64,000 bases of DNA, taken from the NCBI GenBank assembly GCA_963754645.1, contig CAVWGP010000006.1, positions 148,298 through 212,297 on the forward strand. Direction: 5' to 3'. Positions within the stretch are counted from its first letter, which is position 1. Every line of letters begins with the position of its first letter. The notes beneath the pieces were generated by a model. It was not told the DNA's origin. It worked only from the letters and a program-made list of their open reading frames with translations, and searched no databases. Shown in pieces: positions 54,770 through 63,717 of this stretch. This DNA comes from CAVWGP01 sp963754645. GTDB lineage: Bacteria; Pseudomonadota; Alphaproteobacteria; Bin65. A program made the position numbers and the translations under genes.

Positions 54770-55993
54770 ATGAAACGCATCACTCGCCGCCAAATGCTTG
54801 AACGCGGCGCTGCCGCCGGACTGGCCGCTTCGGCCTTGCCCGGACTCGTTTTCGCGCAAGACGCCAACGTGTTCCGCATCGGCGCGCTCAATCCGATCAC
54901 GGGCGCCGGCGCCACTTACGGCCCAGGCATGCAAAAGATGATCCTCGCCGCCGTCGAGGAAGTGAACGCGGCGGGCGGCGCCGGCGGCCGGAAGATCGAG
55001 GTCTTCGCCGAGGATTCGCAAACCGCGCCCAACGCCGCCGTGCTCGCGGCCAAGAAGCTGATCGAAGTCAACAAGGTCCAGGCGATCGTGGGAACCTGGT
55101 CGTCGGGCGTCACCCTCGCCGTGATGCCGTTGACCGACGCCGCCGGCTTGATCGAGATGAACACCTCGGGCGCGCCGGAAATTTCGACCAAGGACACCAA
55201 GGATCTGGTGTGGCGCTATCAGGCGACCAACGATCGCTTCGGCGCCGCCTTTGCCGAGATCGCGACCAAACGCGGCTACAAGAAACCGGCGACGATGGCT
55301 TTCAACAATGCCTCGGGCATCGGCAACGTCAACGGCTTCAAGAAGGCGTGGGAGAAGAAAGGCGGCAAGGTCGCGGCCGAAGTTATTTACGAGCCCAACC
55401 GGCCGAGCTATCGCTCCGAGCTGCAGAAGATTCTCGAGGCGAAACCCGATGTCATCGTCATGGGCTCCTATCTGCCCGATACCACGATCATCCTGCGCGA
55501 ATGGTGGCAGGCCAATCAGCCGGTCAAATGGATCATCCCCGGCTGGGCGGCGAATCCGCAACTCGTCAAGGCGCTGGGCAACGAGATTTGCGAGGGCATC
55601 ATCTCGGTCGATTCGGTGCCCAACGAGAAAGCCGCGTCATTCGCCAAGTTCTCGGAGACCTATCAAAAGGCGATGAATCAGCCCGGTTCGAGCAATATTT
55701 ACGCGGCCATGACTTACGACATGATCATCAGCCTGGCCCTCGCGATGGAGGCCGCCGGCGCTGGCGCGGACGTGGCGAAGATCAATGGCAAGCTGCGCGA
55801 GGTTTCGAACCCGCCGGGCAAGAAAGTATTCAGCTTCGCCGAAGGCAAGGCGGCGCTGAAGCAAGGCAAGATCGATTACGACGGTGCTTCCTCCAAGCTC
55901 GATTTCGACGACTTCGGCGACGTGACGCCGGATTTCGGCATGTACGTGATCGAGAAGGGCGAATTGATCCGCCGCGACGTGGTCGCTATTTGA
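54770..55993 (+). CDS. livK: Branched-chain amino acid-type ABC substrate-binding protein (Tat-like signal)
   Basis: A 407-residue type I binding protein with an N-terminus reading MKRITRRQMLERGAAAGLAA, a twin-arginine-like signal cleaved near VFAQ. The first lobe reads FRIGALNPITGAGATYGPGM, and the mature protein has IEVNKVQAIVGTWSSGVTLA near 105. It lies 24 bp after the amidohydrolase stop, with a GGGAGG site before the ATG, and starts the livKHMGF set on the plus strand. The ligand is not identified. Confidence 0.92.
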   Translation: MKRITRRQMLERGAAAGLAASALPGLVFAQDANVFRIGALNPITGAGATYGPGMQKMILAAVEEVNAAGGAGGRKIEVFAEDSQTAPNAAVLAAKKLIEVNKVQAIVGTWSSGVTLAVMPLTDAAGLIEMNTSGAPEISTKDTKDLVWRYQATNDRFGAAFAEIATKRGYKKPATMAFNNASGIGNVNGFKKAWEKKGGKVAAEVIYEPNRPSYRSELQKILEAKPDVIVMGSYLPDTTIILREWWQANQPVKWIIPGWAANPQLVKALGNEICEGIISVDSVPNEKAASFAKFSETYQKAMNQPGSSNIYAAMTYDMIISLALAMEAAGAGADVAKINGKLREVSNPPGKKVFSFAEGKAALKQGKIDYDGASSKLDFDDFGDVTPDFGMYVIEKGELIRRDVVAI

Positions 55994-56003
55994 TGCAAGC
56001 GCT

Positions 56004-56033
56004 GTAGGGGCGGGTCTAAGAGCCCGCCCCTAC
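56004..56033. repeat. GTAGGGGCGGG hairpin between livK and livH
   Basis: GTAGGGGCGGG (56004-56014) and its exact reverse complement CCCGCCCCTAC (56023-56033) enclose 8 bp. This is a well-paired hairpin inside an operon, 10 bp after the livK stop. It shares the GTAGGGGCG opening of the hairpin at 11294 and so is likely a dispersed repetitive palindrome. It could reduce expression of the permease genes relative to the binding protein. Confidence 0.65.
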
Positions 56034-56044
56034 GTTCATCTCGA

Positions 56045-56923
56045 ATGCCCAGCTTCCCGACCTACGTCAATCTTGTCATCAACGGCGCGGTCGAAGGCCT
56101 GGTCATCGCGCTGATGGCGCTGTCGCTGACCTTGGTGTGGGGCATCGCGCGTTTCGCCAATGCCGCCGCCGGCGATTATGCGACGCTCGGCGCCTATGCC
56201 GGAGTCGGCACGCAATTCGTGACGGCAGGCCCGATCTGGCTCGGCGGCATCGGCGGCATGGTGGCGGGATCGGGGGTGGCGCTCGTTTTCTACAGTTGGG
56301 TCTTCCGCGCGTTGCGCGGCAGCTCTGCCGTATCCCAGCTCGTGGCGTCGATCGGCGTCGCATTCCTGCTGCGCAGCCTAATCACGTTTTTTCTCGGCTC
56401 GGACCAGCGGAATTTCTCGATGCCGGTCTCGCGCGCGCTCAATTTCGGCGGCATTCGCATTCTGCCGACCGATGTCTACATCGCGCTGATCGCCTGCGCG
56501 GCCCTGGCCGCGACCTTCGCCCTGCTGCACCTGACGCCGATCGGCCGGCGCATGCGCGCAGTCGCCGACGATCCCGATCTGGCGCGCGCCAGCGGCATCC
56601 GCGCCGGCCACATCATGATCGTGCTATGGCTTGTCGCCGGCGCGCTTGCCGCGCTCGCCGGCGTGCTGATCGGCGCCAAATCCGTGGTAGCGCCCGAAAT
56701 GGGCTGGGAACTGCTGATCCCCGCTTTCGCCGCCGCGATCCTGGGCGGCATCGGCAATCCGGTCGGCGCCGTGATGGGCGCGGTTCTGCTCGGCATATTC
56801 CAGGAATTGTCGACGCCGTTCGTGGGCTTTTCCTACAAGATCGCCGTCGCGTTCCTCGTCCTGCTGATCGTGCTGCTGCTCCGGCCGCGCGGGTTATTCG
56901 GCCGCGCGCTCGCGGTGCGCTGA
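56045..56923 (+). CDS. livH: Branched-chain amino acid-type ABC permease (LivH-like)
   Basis: A 292-residue LivH permease. VIALMALSLTLVWGIARFAN near the start and the AAGDYATLGAYAG motif near residue 44 follow the family pattern, with late segments AFAAAILGGIGNPVGAVMGA and LLIVLLLRPRGLFG. It has about eight membrane helices. The ATG at 56045 follows the hairpin directly. It pairs with the LivM-like protein. Confidence 0.92.
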   Translation: MPSFPTYVNLVINGAVEGLVIALMALSLTLVWGIARFANAAAGDYATLGAYAGVGTQFVTAGPIWLGGIGGMVAGSGVALVFYSWVFRALRGSSAVSQLVASIGVAFLLRSLITFFLGSDQRNFSMPVSRALNFGGIRILPTDVYIALIACAALAATFALLHLTPIGRRMRAVADDPDLARASGIRAGHIMIVLWLVAGALAALAGVLIGAKSVVAPEMGWELLIPAFAAAILGGIGNPVGAVMGAVLLGIFQELSTPFVGFSYKIAVAFLVLLIVLLLRPRGLFGRALAVR

Positions 56924-56933
56924 GGGCCGGCGC

Positions 56934-57818
56934 GTGGAAGCCTATCTCGTCGCCGTCGGTATTTTCGCGCTGCTCTACATGCTGATGGCGCTTGGCTTGA
57001 ATTTGCAGTTCGGCTTTACCGGCTTGATCAATTTCGGCCATGTCGGCTTTTTCGCCATCGGCGCCTATGTTTCGGCGCTCGTGACGCTGGCGGGCTGGCC
57101 GATCGCCGCCGGCCTCGCCGCCGCGATCGCGCTCGCCACTTTGGCGGCCTGGCCGCTCGGCCTGCTGGCATTGCGGCTGCGCGACGACTATCTCGCCATC
57201 GTGACGCTGGGCTTTTCCGAATCGCTGCGTATCGCGATCCAGGAGGAGCGCTGGCTGACCAAGGGCGTGCAGGGACTCAGCGTTCCGCGGCTGTTCGCCG
57301 ATCTCGGCATCGGCAAGGGCGCCGAGATCGCGACCCTTGCGCTGCTGATCGCCTTCAACGTCGCCGCGGTGCTGGTGATCTACCGCCTGGTGCATTCGCC
57401 CTATGGCCGCCTGATCCAGGCGATCCGCGACGACGAAGACGCCGTGAAGGCGCTGGGAAAAAATCCGGCGCGGTTCAAAATCGAAGTCTTCGCCATCGGC
57501 GCGGCCATGGCGGGCGCATCCGGCGCGGTCTATGCCCACTACATCGCCTATATCTCGCCCGAGCAGTTTCTGCCGCTCGTCACATTCTACGCCTGGATGG
57601 CGATGATCATGGGCGGCGTCGGCCGCGTGTCGGGCGCCGTCGTGGGCACGGTCCTGCTGATGACCTTCATCGAAGGCTCGCGCTTTCTGCGCGACATTGC
57701 GCCCTTCATCCCCGAGGTTCAGATGGCGAGTTTTCGCCTCGCCGTGGTCGGCTTGGCGCTGATCCTATTTACGCTCTACCGGCCGCAAGGCATTGTCGGC
57801 AGCACGGGCCTAAAGTGA
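56934..57818 (+). CDS. livM: Branched-chain amino acid-type ABC permease (LivM-like)
   Basis: A 294-residue LivM permease. LGLNLQFGFTGLINFGHVGF near residue 20 is the diagnostic motif, and LRLRDDYLAIVTLGFSE lies near 80. IQAIRDDEDAVKALGKNPA near 160 is the EAA-type coupling segment. The start is a GTG at 56934, 10 bp after livH, and the stop overlaps the livG GTG by 4 bp. It forms the channel with LivH. Confidence 0.92.
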   Translation: MEAYLVAVGIFALLYMLMALGLNLQFGFTGLINFGHVGFFAIGAYVSALVTLAGWPIAAGLAAAIALATLAAWPLGLLALRLRDDYLAIVTLGFSESLRIAIQEERWLTKGVQGLSVPRLFADLGIGKGAEIATLALLIAFNVAAVLVIYRLVHSPYGRLIQAIRDDEDAVKALGKNPARFKIEVFAIGAAMAGASGAVYAHYIAYISPEQFLPLVTFYAWMAMIMGGVGRVSGAVVGTVLLMTFIEGSRFLRDIAPFIPEVQMASFRLAVVGLALILFTLYRPQGIVGSTGLK

Positions 57819-58591
57819 GCGCGCTCGCCGTCAGCGGACTCAGCAAATCATTCGGCGGATTGACGGTCGTCGATCGCGTCGACCTCGCGGTGCCGGAGGG
57901 CGGCCTTGTCGGCCTGATCGGGCCCAACGGCGCCGGCAAAAGCACGCTGTTCGCGGTGATCAGCGGCTTTCAGCCCGCCGATCACGGCCATGTCGAATTC
58001 GCCGGCCGGCGGATCGATGGCCTGGCCACGCATGCGCGCGTCAGGCTCGGGCTCGGCCGCACCTTCCAGGTACCACGCGAATTTCGTCATCTGACGGTGC
58101 GCGAAAACCTGCTGGCGGCGGCGCCGGACCAGGCGGGCGAAGGCTTGATGGCGCTGATCTTCGCGCCCGGTAAGATTGCGCGCCAAGAAACTGCGTTGCG
58201 CCGCAAGGCCGATGAGCTGCTCGCCTTTCTCAACCTAAACGCCGTTGCCGACAGGCCGGCGGGCCAGCTTTCCGGCGGGCAAAAAAAATTGCTCGAACTC
58301 GGCCGCGCATTGATGGTCGAGCCGAAATGCCTGCTGCTCGACGAGCCCTTCGCCGGCGTTAATCCGGTGCTGATCGGCGAGATCGCGGCGCGTATCCGCG
58401 AACTCAACCGGCGCGGCCTCGCCTTCCTCATCGTCGAGCACAATCTTCATGCGCTGGCCGGACTTGTGGGCGAGATGCATGTGATGGATCGCGGCCGCAT
58501 CATCGCGCGCGGCGCGCCCAAGGCCGTGCTCGCCGAGCCTGCCGTGCGCACCGCCTATCTGGGCGGCAAAGCAGCGGCGGCCGACGCATGA
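57815..58591 (+). CDS. livG: Branched-chain amino acid-type ABC transporter ATPase (LivG-like)
   Basis: A 258-residue ATPase starting at a GTG overlapping the livM stop. Walker A is GPNGAGKST near residue 36, the Q-loop GRTFQVPREFRHLT near 83, the signature LSGGQKKLLELGRAL near 150 and Walker B CLLLDEPFAGVNP near 171. The VEHNLHAL switch follows. The LivG-type C-terminal end reads VRTAYLGG. The next gene overlaps by 4 bp. Confidence 0.93.
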   Translation: MSALAVSGLSKSFGGLTVVDRVDLAVPEGGLVGLIGPNGAGKSTLFAVISGFQPADHGHVEFAGRRIDGLATHARVRLGLGRTFQVPREFRHLTVRENLLAAAPDQAGEGLMALIFAPGKIARQETALRRKADELLAFLNLNAVADRPAGQLSGGQKKLLELGRALMVEPKCLLLDEPFAGVNPVLIGEIAARIRELNRRGLAFLIVEHNLHALAGLVGEMHVMDRGRIIARGAPKAVLAEPAVRTAYLGGKAAAADA

Positions 58592-59292
58592 CGCTCCTGG
58601 CTGTGGCGCGGCTTCACGGCGGATACGGCGAAGCGGACATCCTCGCCGGCATCGATCTCGCCGTGGCGCCGGGCGAGATCGTCGCCATTGCCGGCACCAA
58701 TGGCTCCGGAAAATCGACCTTGATCAAGGCGATCATGGGCTTGCTGCCGCGCGTCGCCGGCACCATCGATTACGACGGCCGCGACCTGCGCCGCCACGCG
58801 GCCGAGGACCGCATCGGGCTCGGCATTTTCTATGTGCCGCAAGTCGCCAATGTGTTTCCTTCGCTCACCGTGCTCGAAAATCTGCAGGTCATCGCCGGCG
58901 TCGCCGATCGCGCCGCGCGCATTGCCGAGATGTTCGAGAAATTTCCCGCGCTTGCGGAACGGCGGCGGCGGCCGGCCAGCGCGCTGTCGGGCGGCGAGCG
59001 CCAGCAGCTCGCCTTCGCCCGCGGGCTGATGATGCGGCCCAAGCTGATGCTCCTCGACGAGCCGACGGCGGCGCTGGCACCGGGCCTGGTCGACGTCGTC
59101 TTCGATCTCATCAAGACCCTGCCGGCGCTCGGCGCCACCGTGCTCATGGTCGAGCAGCGCGCGCGCCAGGCCCTCGCTATCAGCGACCGCGGCTATATTC
59201 TCGACAGCGGCAAGATCGTGCTCGCCGGCCCGGCACGCGACCTTCTCGCCGATGAGCGCATGGCGGAACTTTATTTGGGGCGCGGCGCCTGA
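58588..59292 (+). CDS. livF: Branched-chain amino acid-type ABC transporter ATPase (LivF-like)
   Basis: A 234-residue ATPase with Walker A GTNGSGKST near residue 36, the signature LSGGERQQLAFARGLM near 131 and Walker B LMLLDEPTAALAP near 153. The ATG overlaps the livG stop. It is the last gene of the plus-strand liv operon and overlaps the convergent methyltransferase gene by 22 bp at the 3' end. Confidence 0.93.
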   Translation: MTLLAVARLHGGYGEADILAGIDLAVAPGEIVAIAGTNGSGKSTLIKAIMGLLPRVAGTIDYDGRDLRRHAAEDRIGLGIFYVPQVANVFPSLTVLENLQVIAGVADRAARIAEMFEKFPALAERRRRPASALSGGERQQLAFARGLMMRPKLMLLDEPTAALAPGLVDVVFDLIKTLPALGATVLMVEQRARQALAISDRGYILDSGKIVLAGPARDLLADERMAELYLGRGA

Positions 59293-59945
59293 TCGGACGA
59301 AGCATTGCGGCATACCAGGAACACGGAGCGGCAACCATCGGTGAAGCGGCGGGCGACCGGCTGCCAGCCATTGGCCGAAACTTTGGCCGTCAACGCCGCA
59401 AGACTATAGCCCTTGTAGCCGATTTCCCATTTGTGCGCGTCGATGTCGGTCTCGCTCGCGGGCTTGAATTTCTGCAGGAAGCGGAACAAGCGCGTATGCA
59501 GCCGATGCTTGATCGCACGCGCATTGGCGTAGAAATTCCACGCAATCTGCATTCCTTCATAGGGCACGGATAGTATGAGATACGGCGCGCGCGACGCCGC
59601 AAACGCGCCGAGCACGCCATCGACTTTGTTCCAGGCGAGATGTTCCAGCGTCTCGCAGCACAGGATCGCGTCGAAGCCGCGGATGCGCTCGGGATCGAGC
59701 GCGGTGAGATCGGCCGCGACATGCGCCGTGGCGCCGAGCGACGACATGGGCGGGCCGATATCGAGCGTCGTCACCTCGTAACCGGCATTGGCCAACATGG
59801 CGGTGACGAGGCCGTAATAGGGCCCGACTTCGAGCACGCGCTTGACCTTGAGCCGGCCCACGAGATCGAGCTGCAGCCATTGATGCGTGATGCGCTTCTC
59901 GGAGTAATAGGCGTGCCAGCGCTCGGTGAGGCTCGGTTCGGTCAT
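59271..59945 (-). CDS. Class I SAM-dependent methyltransferase
   Basis: A 224-residue methyltransferase with the SAM-binding motif VLEVGPYYGLVTAMLANAGY near residue 37, motif II in DIGPPMSSLGATAHVAADLT near 62 and the post-motif FDAILCCETLEHLAWNKVDG near 92. The start is the ATG at 59945 (MTEPSLTERWHAYYSEKRIT), while the long frame upstream is a shadow of the nitroreductase gene. The substrate cannot be predicted. It is monocistronic and convergent with livF. Confidence 0.85.
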   Translation of the reverse strand: MTEPSLTERWHAYYSEKRITHQWLQLDLVGRLKVKRVLEVGPYYGLVTAMLANAGYEVTTLDIGPPMSSLGATAHVAADLTALDPERIRGFDAILCCETLEHLAWNKVDGVLGAFAASRAPYLILSVPYEGMQIAWNFYANARAIKHRLHTRLFRFLQKFKPASETDIDAHKWEIGYKGYSLAALTAKVSANGWQPVARRFTDGCRSVFLVCRNASSDQAPRPK

Positions 59946-60059
59946 GTCGGGCAAATCGCTTCCGCCGCTGTCGTTGTGCCACGGCCGCGCGCTTGTCACG
60001 CCGCCGCCCGCCGTCTCATAGTGCCGCTGCGTCGGCGACACAAGCAGGAGAGCCGTAAC

Positions 60060-60743
60060 GTGGCCGCAATGCCCAAAGCCGAATTCGAACCTCTGCGCGA
60101 TTTCCGGCGTTACGACGGGGACGAGATCGCGCGCCGCGCCCGGCAATTCTACGAGGACATCGCCCGCCGCCGCACGGTGCGCGAATTCTCCAGCGCCCCG
60201 GTGCCGCGCGCCGCGATCGAGCATGCCCTGCTCGCCGCCGGCACGGCACCGTCGGGCGCCAATCTGCAGCCCTGGCATTTCGTCGTCATCGCCGACCCGG
60301 CCGCGAAACGTCGCATCCGCGCGGCGGCGGAGGAAGAAGAGCGCGCCTTCTACAAAGGCCGCGCGCCAAAGGAATGGATCGAGGCGCTGGCCCCGCTCGG
60401 AACCGACGAGCACAAGCCGTTCCTGGAAACCGCGCCCTACCTCATCGCCATCTTCGCGCAAAAATTCGCGACCTTGCCGGGCGGCAAGCGCGTGAAGCAC
60501 TATTACGTGCCGGAATCGGTCGGCATCGCGACCGGCCTGTTGATCGCGGCGCTTCACACCGCCGGGCTTGCGACGCTCACCCACACGCCGAGTCCGATGG
60601 GTTTTCTCAACGAAATCTGCCGCCGGCCCGAACACGAGAAGCCCTATTTGCTGCTGGTTGCCGGCTATCCGGCCGACGATTGCAAGACGCCGAAATTCGC
60701 GCGCGTCAAGAAGCCGCTTGGCGAAATCAGCACTTGGATTTAG
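60060..60743 (+). CDS. Nitroreductase-family FMN oxidoreductase
   Basis: A 227-residue protein with RRRTVREFSSAPVPRAAIEH near residue 36, the FMN-phosphate segment GTAPSGANLQPWHFVVIADP near 62, GIATGLLIAALHTAGLATL near 160 and the late PEHEKPYLLLVAGYPADD. I chose the GTG at 60060 because AGGAG lies 9 bp upstream, although the ATG at 60069 is possible. It reduces nitro-, quinone- or related compounds with NAD(P)H. It shows some resemblance to BluB-type flavin destructases and iodotyrosine dehalogenases in its NxxxP segments, not enough to rename it. Confidence 0.87.
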   Translation: MAAMPKAEFEPLRDFRRYDGDEIARRARQFYEDIARRRTVREFSSAPVPRAAIEHALLAAGTAPSGANLQPWHFVVIADPAAKRRIRAAAEEEERAFYKGRAPKEWIEALAPLGTDEHKPFLETAPYLIAIFAQKFATLPGGKRVKHYYVPESVGIATGLLIAALHTAGLATLTHTPSPMGFLNEICRRPEHEKPYLLLVAGYPADDCKTPKFARVKKPLGEISTWI

Positions 60744-60810
60744 GCGCGGCGGCGCTTTGACGCGCGCGATCCGCCGGCATAGGCTGGCGCGAAATCCACG
60801 GGAGGGGTTC

Positions 60811-62794
60811 ATGCCGCGCTACGATCGGTTCCGGCGCCTGGGCGCCGGATTGGCCATTGCCGTTCTCCTCGCCGTGCCGGCGCCAGCCGAAGTCTTGCGA
60901 TTCGAAATCGAGTTCGACCGTGCGCGCCTATGGCGGCCAAAGCTTCGGCGCGGTCGGCGCTTATGAAGTCGTAAGCGGGCGGGTGGTCATCGCCGTCGAT
61001 CCGGCGCATCCGCGCAATGCCGGCATCGTCGATCTCGACCGCGCGCCGCGCAATGTCCGCAGCCACGTCGAGGCGACGGCGCCGTTCGTCATCCTGCGCC
61101 CCGCCGATGCCGCGAAGGGCAACGGCACGCTGCTCTACGATGTGGTCAATCGCGGCCGTATTTTATTGCCGGGGTTATTCAACGACGCGCCGCTCAGCAA
61201 CGATCTCAAAGCGGCGGCCAATGTCGGCAACGGCTTTCTCATGCGCCAGGGTTACTCGATGGTGTGGAGCGGCTGGCAGGGCGATGCGCCCAGCGATGGC
61301 GGGAATTTGCGCCTCGAAGCGCCGATTGTGGCCGGCGCCACGGGGCCGTCGCGCGAGGAATTCGTTTTCGACCATCTGCGCAGCCCGGTCACCGTGGAAC
61401 TCACCTATCCCGTGGCAACGGGTGCCGAGGCCGCCGCCACGATCACCGTCCGCGCCCGCGAGAGCGATGCGCGCGGTACGGCGCCGGGGCTCGGCATCAA
61501 ATTCGTCTCGCCGACTCGGATCGAGATTACGCGCCCGCAAGGCTTCGACGCCGGCGCGATCTACGAAATCATCTACACCGCGCGGGATCCGCGGGTGATG
61601 GGCCTGTCCTTTGCCAGCGTGCGCGATCTGGTAAGCTTCCTGCGCTACAGCGCGGCCGATCCGGGCGGGCGGCCCAATCCCTTGGCGCGCAACGGGCAGA
61701 TCGAAACCGTGCGCGCGATCGGCTTCGGCATTTCGCAATCGGGCCGCTTCCTGCGCGACATGCTGTATCAGGGCCACCACCTCGACGAGGCGGGGCGGCC
61801 GGTGTTCGACGCGGCGTGGCCGCACATCGCCGGCGCGCGGCGCGGGTTCTTCAACGCCCGTTTTGCCCAGCCAGGGCGCTACTCGCGCCAGCACGAGGAT
61901 CATGTTTATCCCGGCGATCAGTTTCCCTTCACCTACGGCACGACAAGCGATCCGCTGTCGGGCAAAACCGACGGCGTCATGGCGCGCTGCGCGGCTTCCA
62001 ATCGTTGCCCGCGCATCTTCCACACCGATACGGACACCGAGGGCTTTCAGGCGCGCGCGTCGCTGCTCATGACGACGCCCGACGGCAAGCCGCTTCGCCT
62101 GCCGTCGAATGTGCGCGCCTACTATCTCGCCGGCGTGCCGCACTTCAACGCTCCCAACCTCGCCGCCATGCCGGTGGCGAATTGCGCCGTGAGCAACAAC
62201 CCGCTGCATGCCGGCCCGGCGATGCGGGCGCTGCTCGAGGCGCTGCAGGCATGGCTCGCCGATGGCACGCTGCCGCCGGAGAGCCGCTATCCCAATCTCG
62301 CCGACGGAACCCTCGTGCCGCCCGAAGGTGCGGTTGGATTTCCCAACTTGCCCGGACTGTCGCAGTTCGGAACCGTCAACCGCGTCCACCTCATCGATCA
62401 CACGACCAATCCGCCGTCGAAAGGCGCGGCCTACCCCGCCTTCGTGCCGAAGGTCGATGGCGACGGCCATGCGCTGGGGGCGATTCGCCTGCCGATGATC
62501 GAGGCGCCGCGCGCGTCCTATCTTGGCTGGAAATTGCGGGCCGCCGGCTATTCGGCGGGCGCGCTGTGCAGCCTCACCGGCTCGACCGTCCCGCTGCCGG
62601 CCAATGCCGCGGCCGCAAATGCCGCCGGCGACAAGCGCCAACCGCTCGATGCGCGCTATCCTTCCGCCGAGGCCTATGTTCAGGCGGTCGAACAGGCGGC
62701 GATGAAGCTGGCCGAGGCGCGCTTGCTGTTGCCCGAAGATGTCGAAGCCTCGGTCGCCGCGGCGCGCAGCGGCAAGCTCGCGAAACTGCCTTAG
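60811..62794 (+). pseudogene. Secreted alpha/beta hydrolase-domain protein (tannase-like) with an apparent frameshift
   Basis: The ATG at 60811 (GGAGG upstream) opens a signal peptide reading LGAGLAIAVLLAVPAPAE, followed by VLRFEIE. Near a TT pair at 60913-60914 the frame must shift by one to join YGGQSFGAVGAYEVVSGR and the long open frame to 62794, giving about 660 residues. GFGISQSGRFLRDML near residue 295 is the GxSxG nucleophile elbow of the Abhydrolase_10-type secreted domain, and a His-containing segment RVHLIDHTTNPPSKG lies near 530. An esterase role on plant or xenobiotic esters is plausible. The 645-residue open frame as written lacks the signal peptide. Confidence 0.75.
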
Positions 62795-63705
62795 CGGCGG
62801 GCGCGCGCCGCATCGAGCCGTTCGAGTTCGTCGATCGTCTTCGGCCAGTCTTTGTGCAAGAGCCGCGCCAAGGCGCGGTCGCTGAGCAGCTTGCCGCCGG
62901 TTTGGCAGCGCGCGCAGTAATTGGTTTCGTTGCTGGCGTGGCGGATGCGCTGGATCGGCGCGGCGCAAACGGGGCACGGCCTGCCATAGCGGCCGTGCGC
63001 CGCCATTCCGGCGCGAAAGGCCGTCACCTTGTCCGGCCACGCCGCATCGGCTTCGGCCACCAGCGTGTCGCGCCACCGGGCCAGTGTCGCGCGCGTTGCC
63101 GCGAACAGGGCGGCGATTTCGGCATCGCTCATTTTCTGCGTTTGCAAGACAGGCGACAGCTTCGCCGCATGCAGAATTTCATCTGAATACGCGTTGCCGA
63201 TACCGCTGAAAAAATGCGGGTCGGTCAGCGCGCGCTTGATGGTGTGGTTGGCGGAACGCAGTCGGGCCGCAAATGCGTTCAGTTCGCAATCGAGCACTTC
63301 GAGGCCGCCCGGATCGTGCGCCGCCAGGCCCGCCGCGCCGCGGACGATGTGCAGCGCCGCGCGCTTTTTCGATCCGGCCTCGGTCAGAACGAGCGTTCCG
63401 CGATCAAAATCGAAGGCCGCCAGGCCGCGCCCGCCGCCGGGAATCGCCTTGCCCACATCGTGCCACCAAAGGCGGCCGGCGATCATGAGATGAAGGACAA
63501 AATATAATTCGCCTTCGAGCCCGATGACGATTCGCTCGCCCAGCCGGCGGATTTCGGCGACCCGCCGTCCGGCAACGGCCGCCACGGGCGGATCGACGGT
63601 CCGCAACAAGAACGGGCTGGCGAGGCGAAGGCCGGCCAGCGCGCCGCCGGCAACGCGTTTGCGCAGCGCGTGGCAATAGGCTTCGATATCCGGCAGCTCA
63701 GGCAC
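62791..63705 (-). CDS. Formamidopyrimidine-DNA glycosylase-family protein (Fpg/Nei-like)
   Basis: A 304-residue protein starting MPELPDIEAY, with the N-terminal catalytic Pro after Met removal and Glu next to it. The helix-two-turn-helix region reads DPHFFSGIGNAYSDEILHAA near 163, and the C-terminal zinc finger is CPVCAAP...CARCQTGGK. In typical relatives the beta-strand Lys reads RRLGKRIV, but here position 57 is Glu (RRLGERIV). It would excise oxidised bases in the cytoplasm, but the loss of the Lys may change activity. Its stop overlaps the upstream hydrolase gene's end by 4 bp, in convergent orientation. Confidence 0.9.
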   Translation of the reverse strand: MPELPDIEAYCHALRKRVAGGALAGLRLASPFLLRTVDPPVAAVAGRRVAEIRRLGERIVIGLEGELYFVLHLMIAGRLWWHDVGKAIPGGGRGLAAFDFDRGTLVLTEAGSKKRAALHIVRGAAGLAAHDPGGLEVLDCELNAFAARLRSANHTIKRALTDPHFFSGIGNAYSDEILHAAKLSPVLQTQKMSDAEIAALFAATRATLARWRDTLVAEADAAWPDKVTAFRAGMAAHGRYGRPCPVCAAPIQRIRHASNETNYCARCQTGGKLLSDRALARLLHKDWPKTIDELERLDAARARR

Positions 63706-63717
63706 CGGCCCGAGCGT

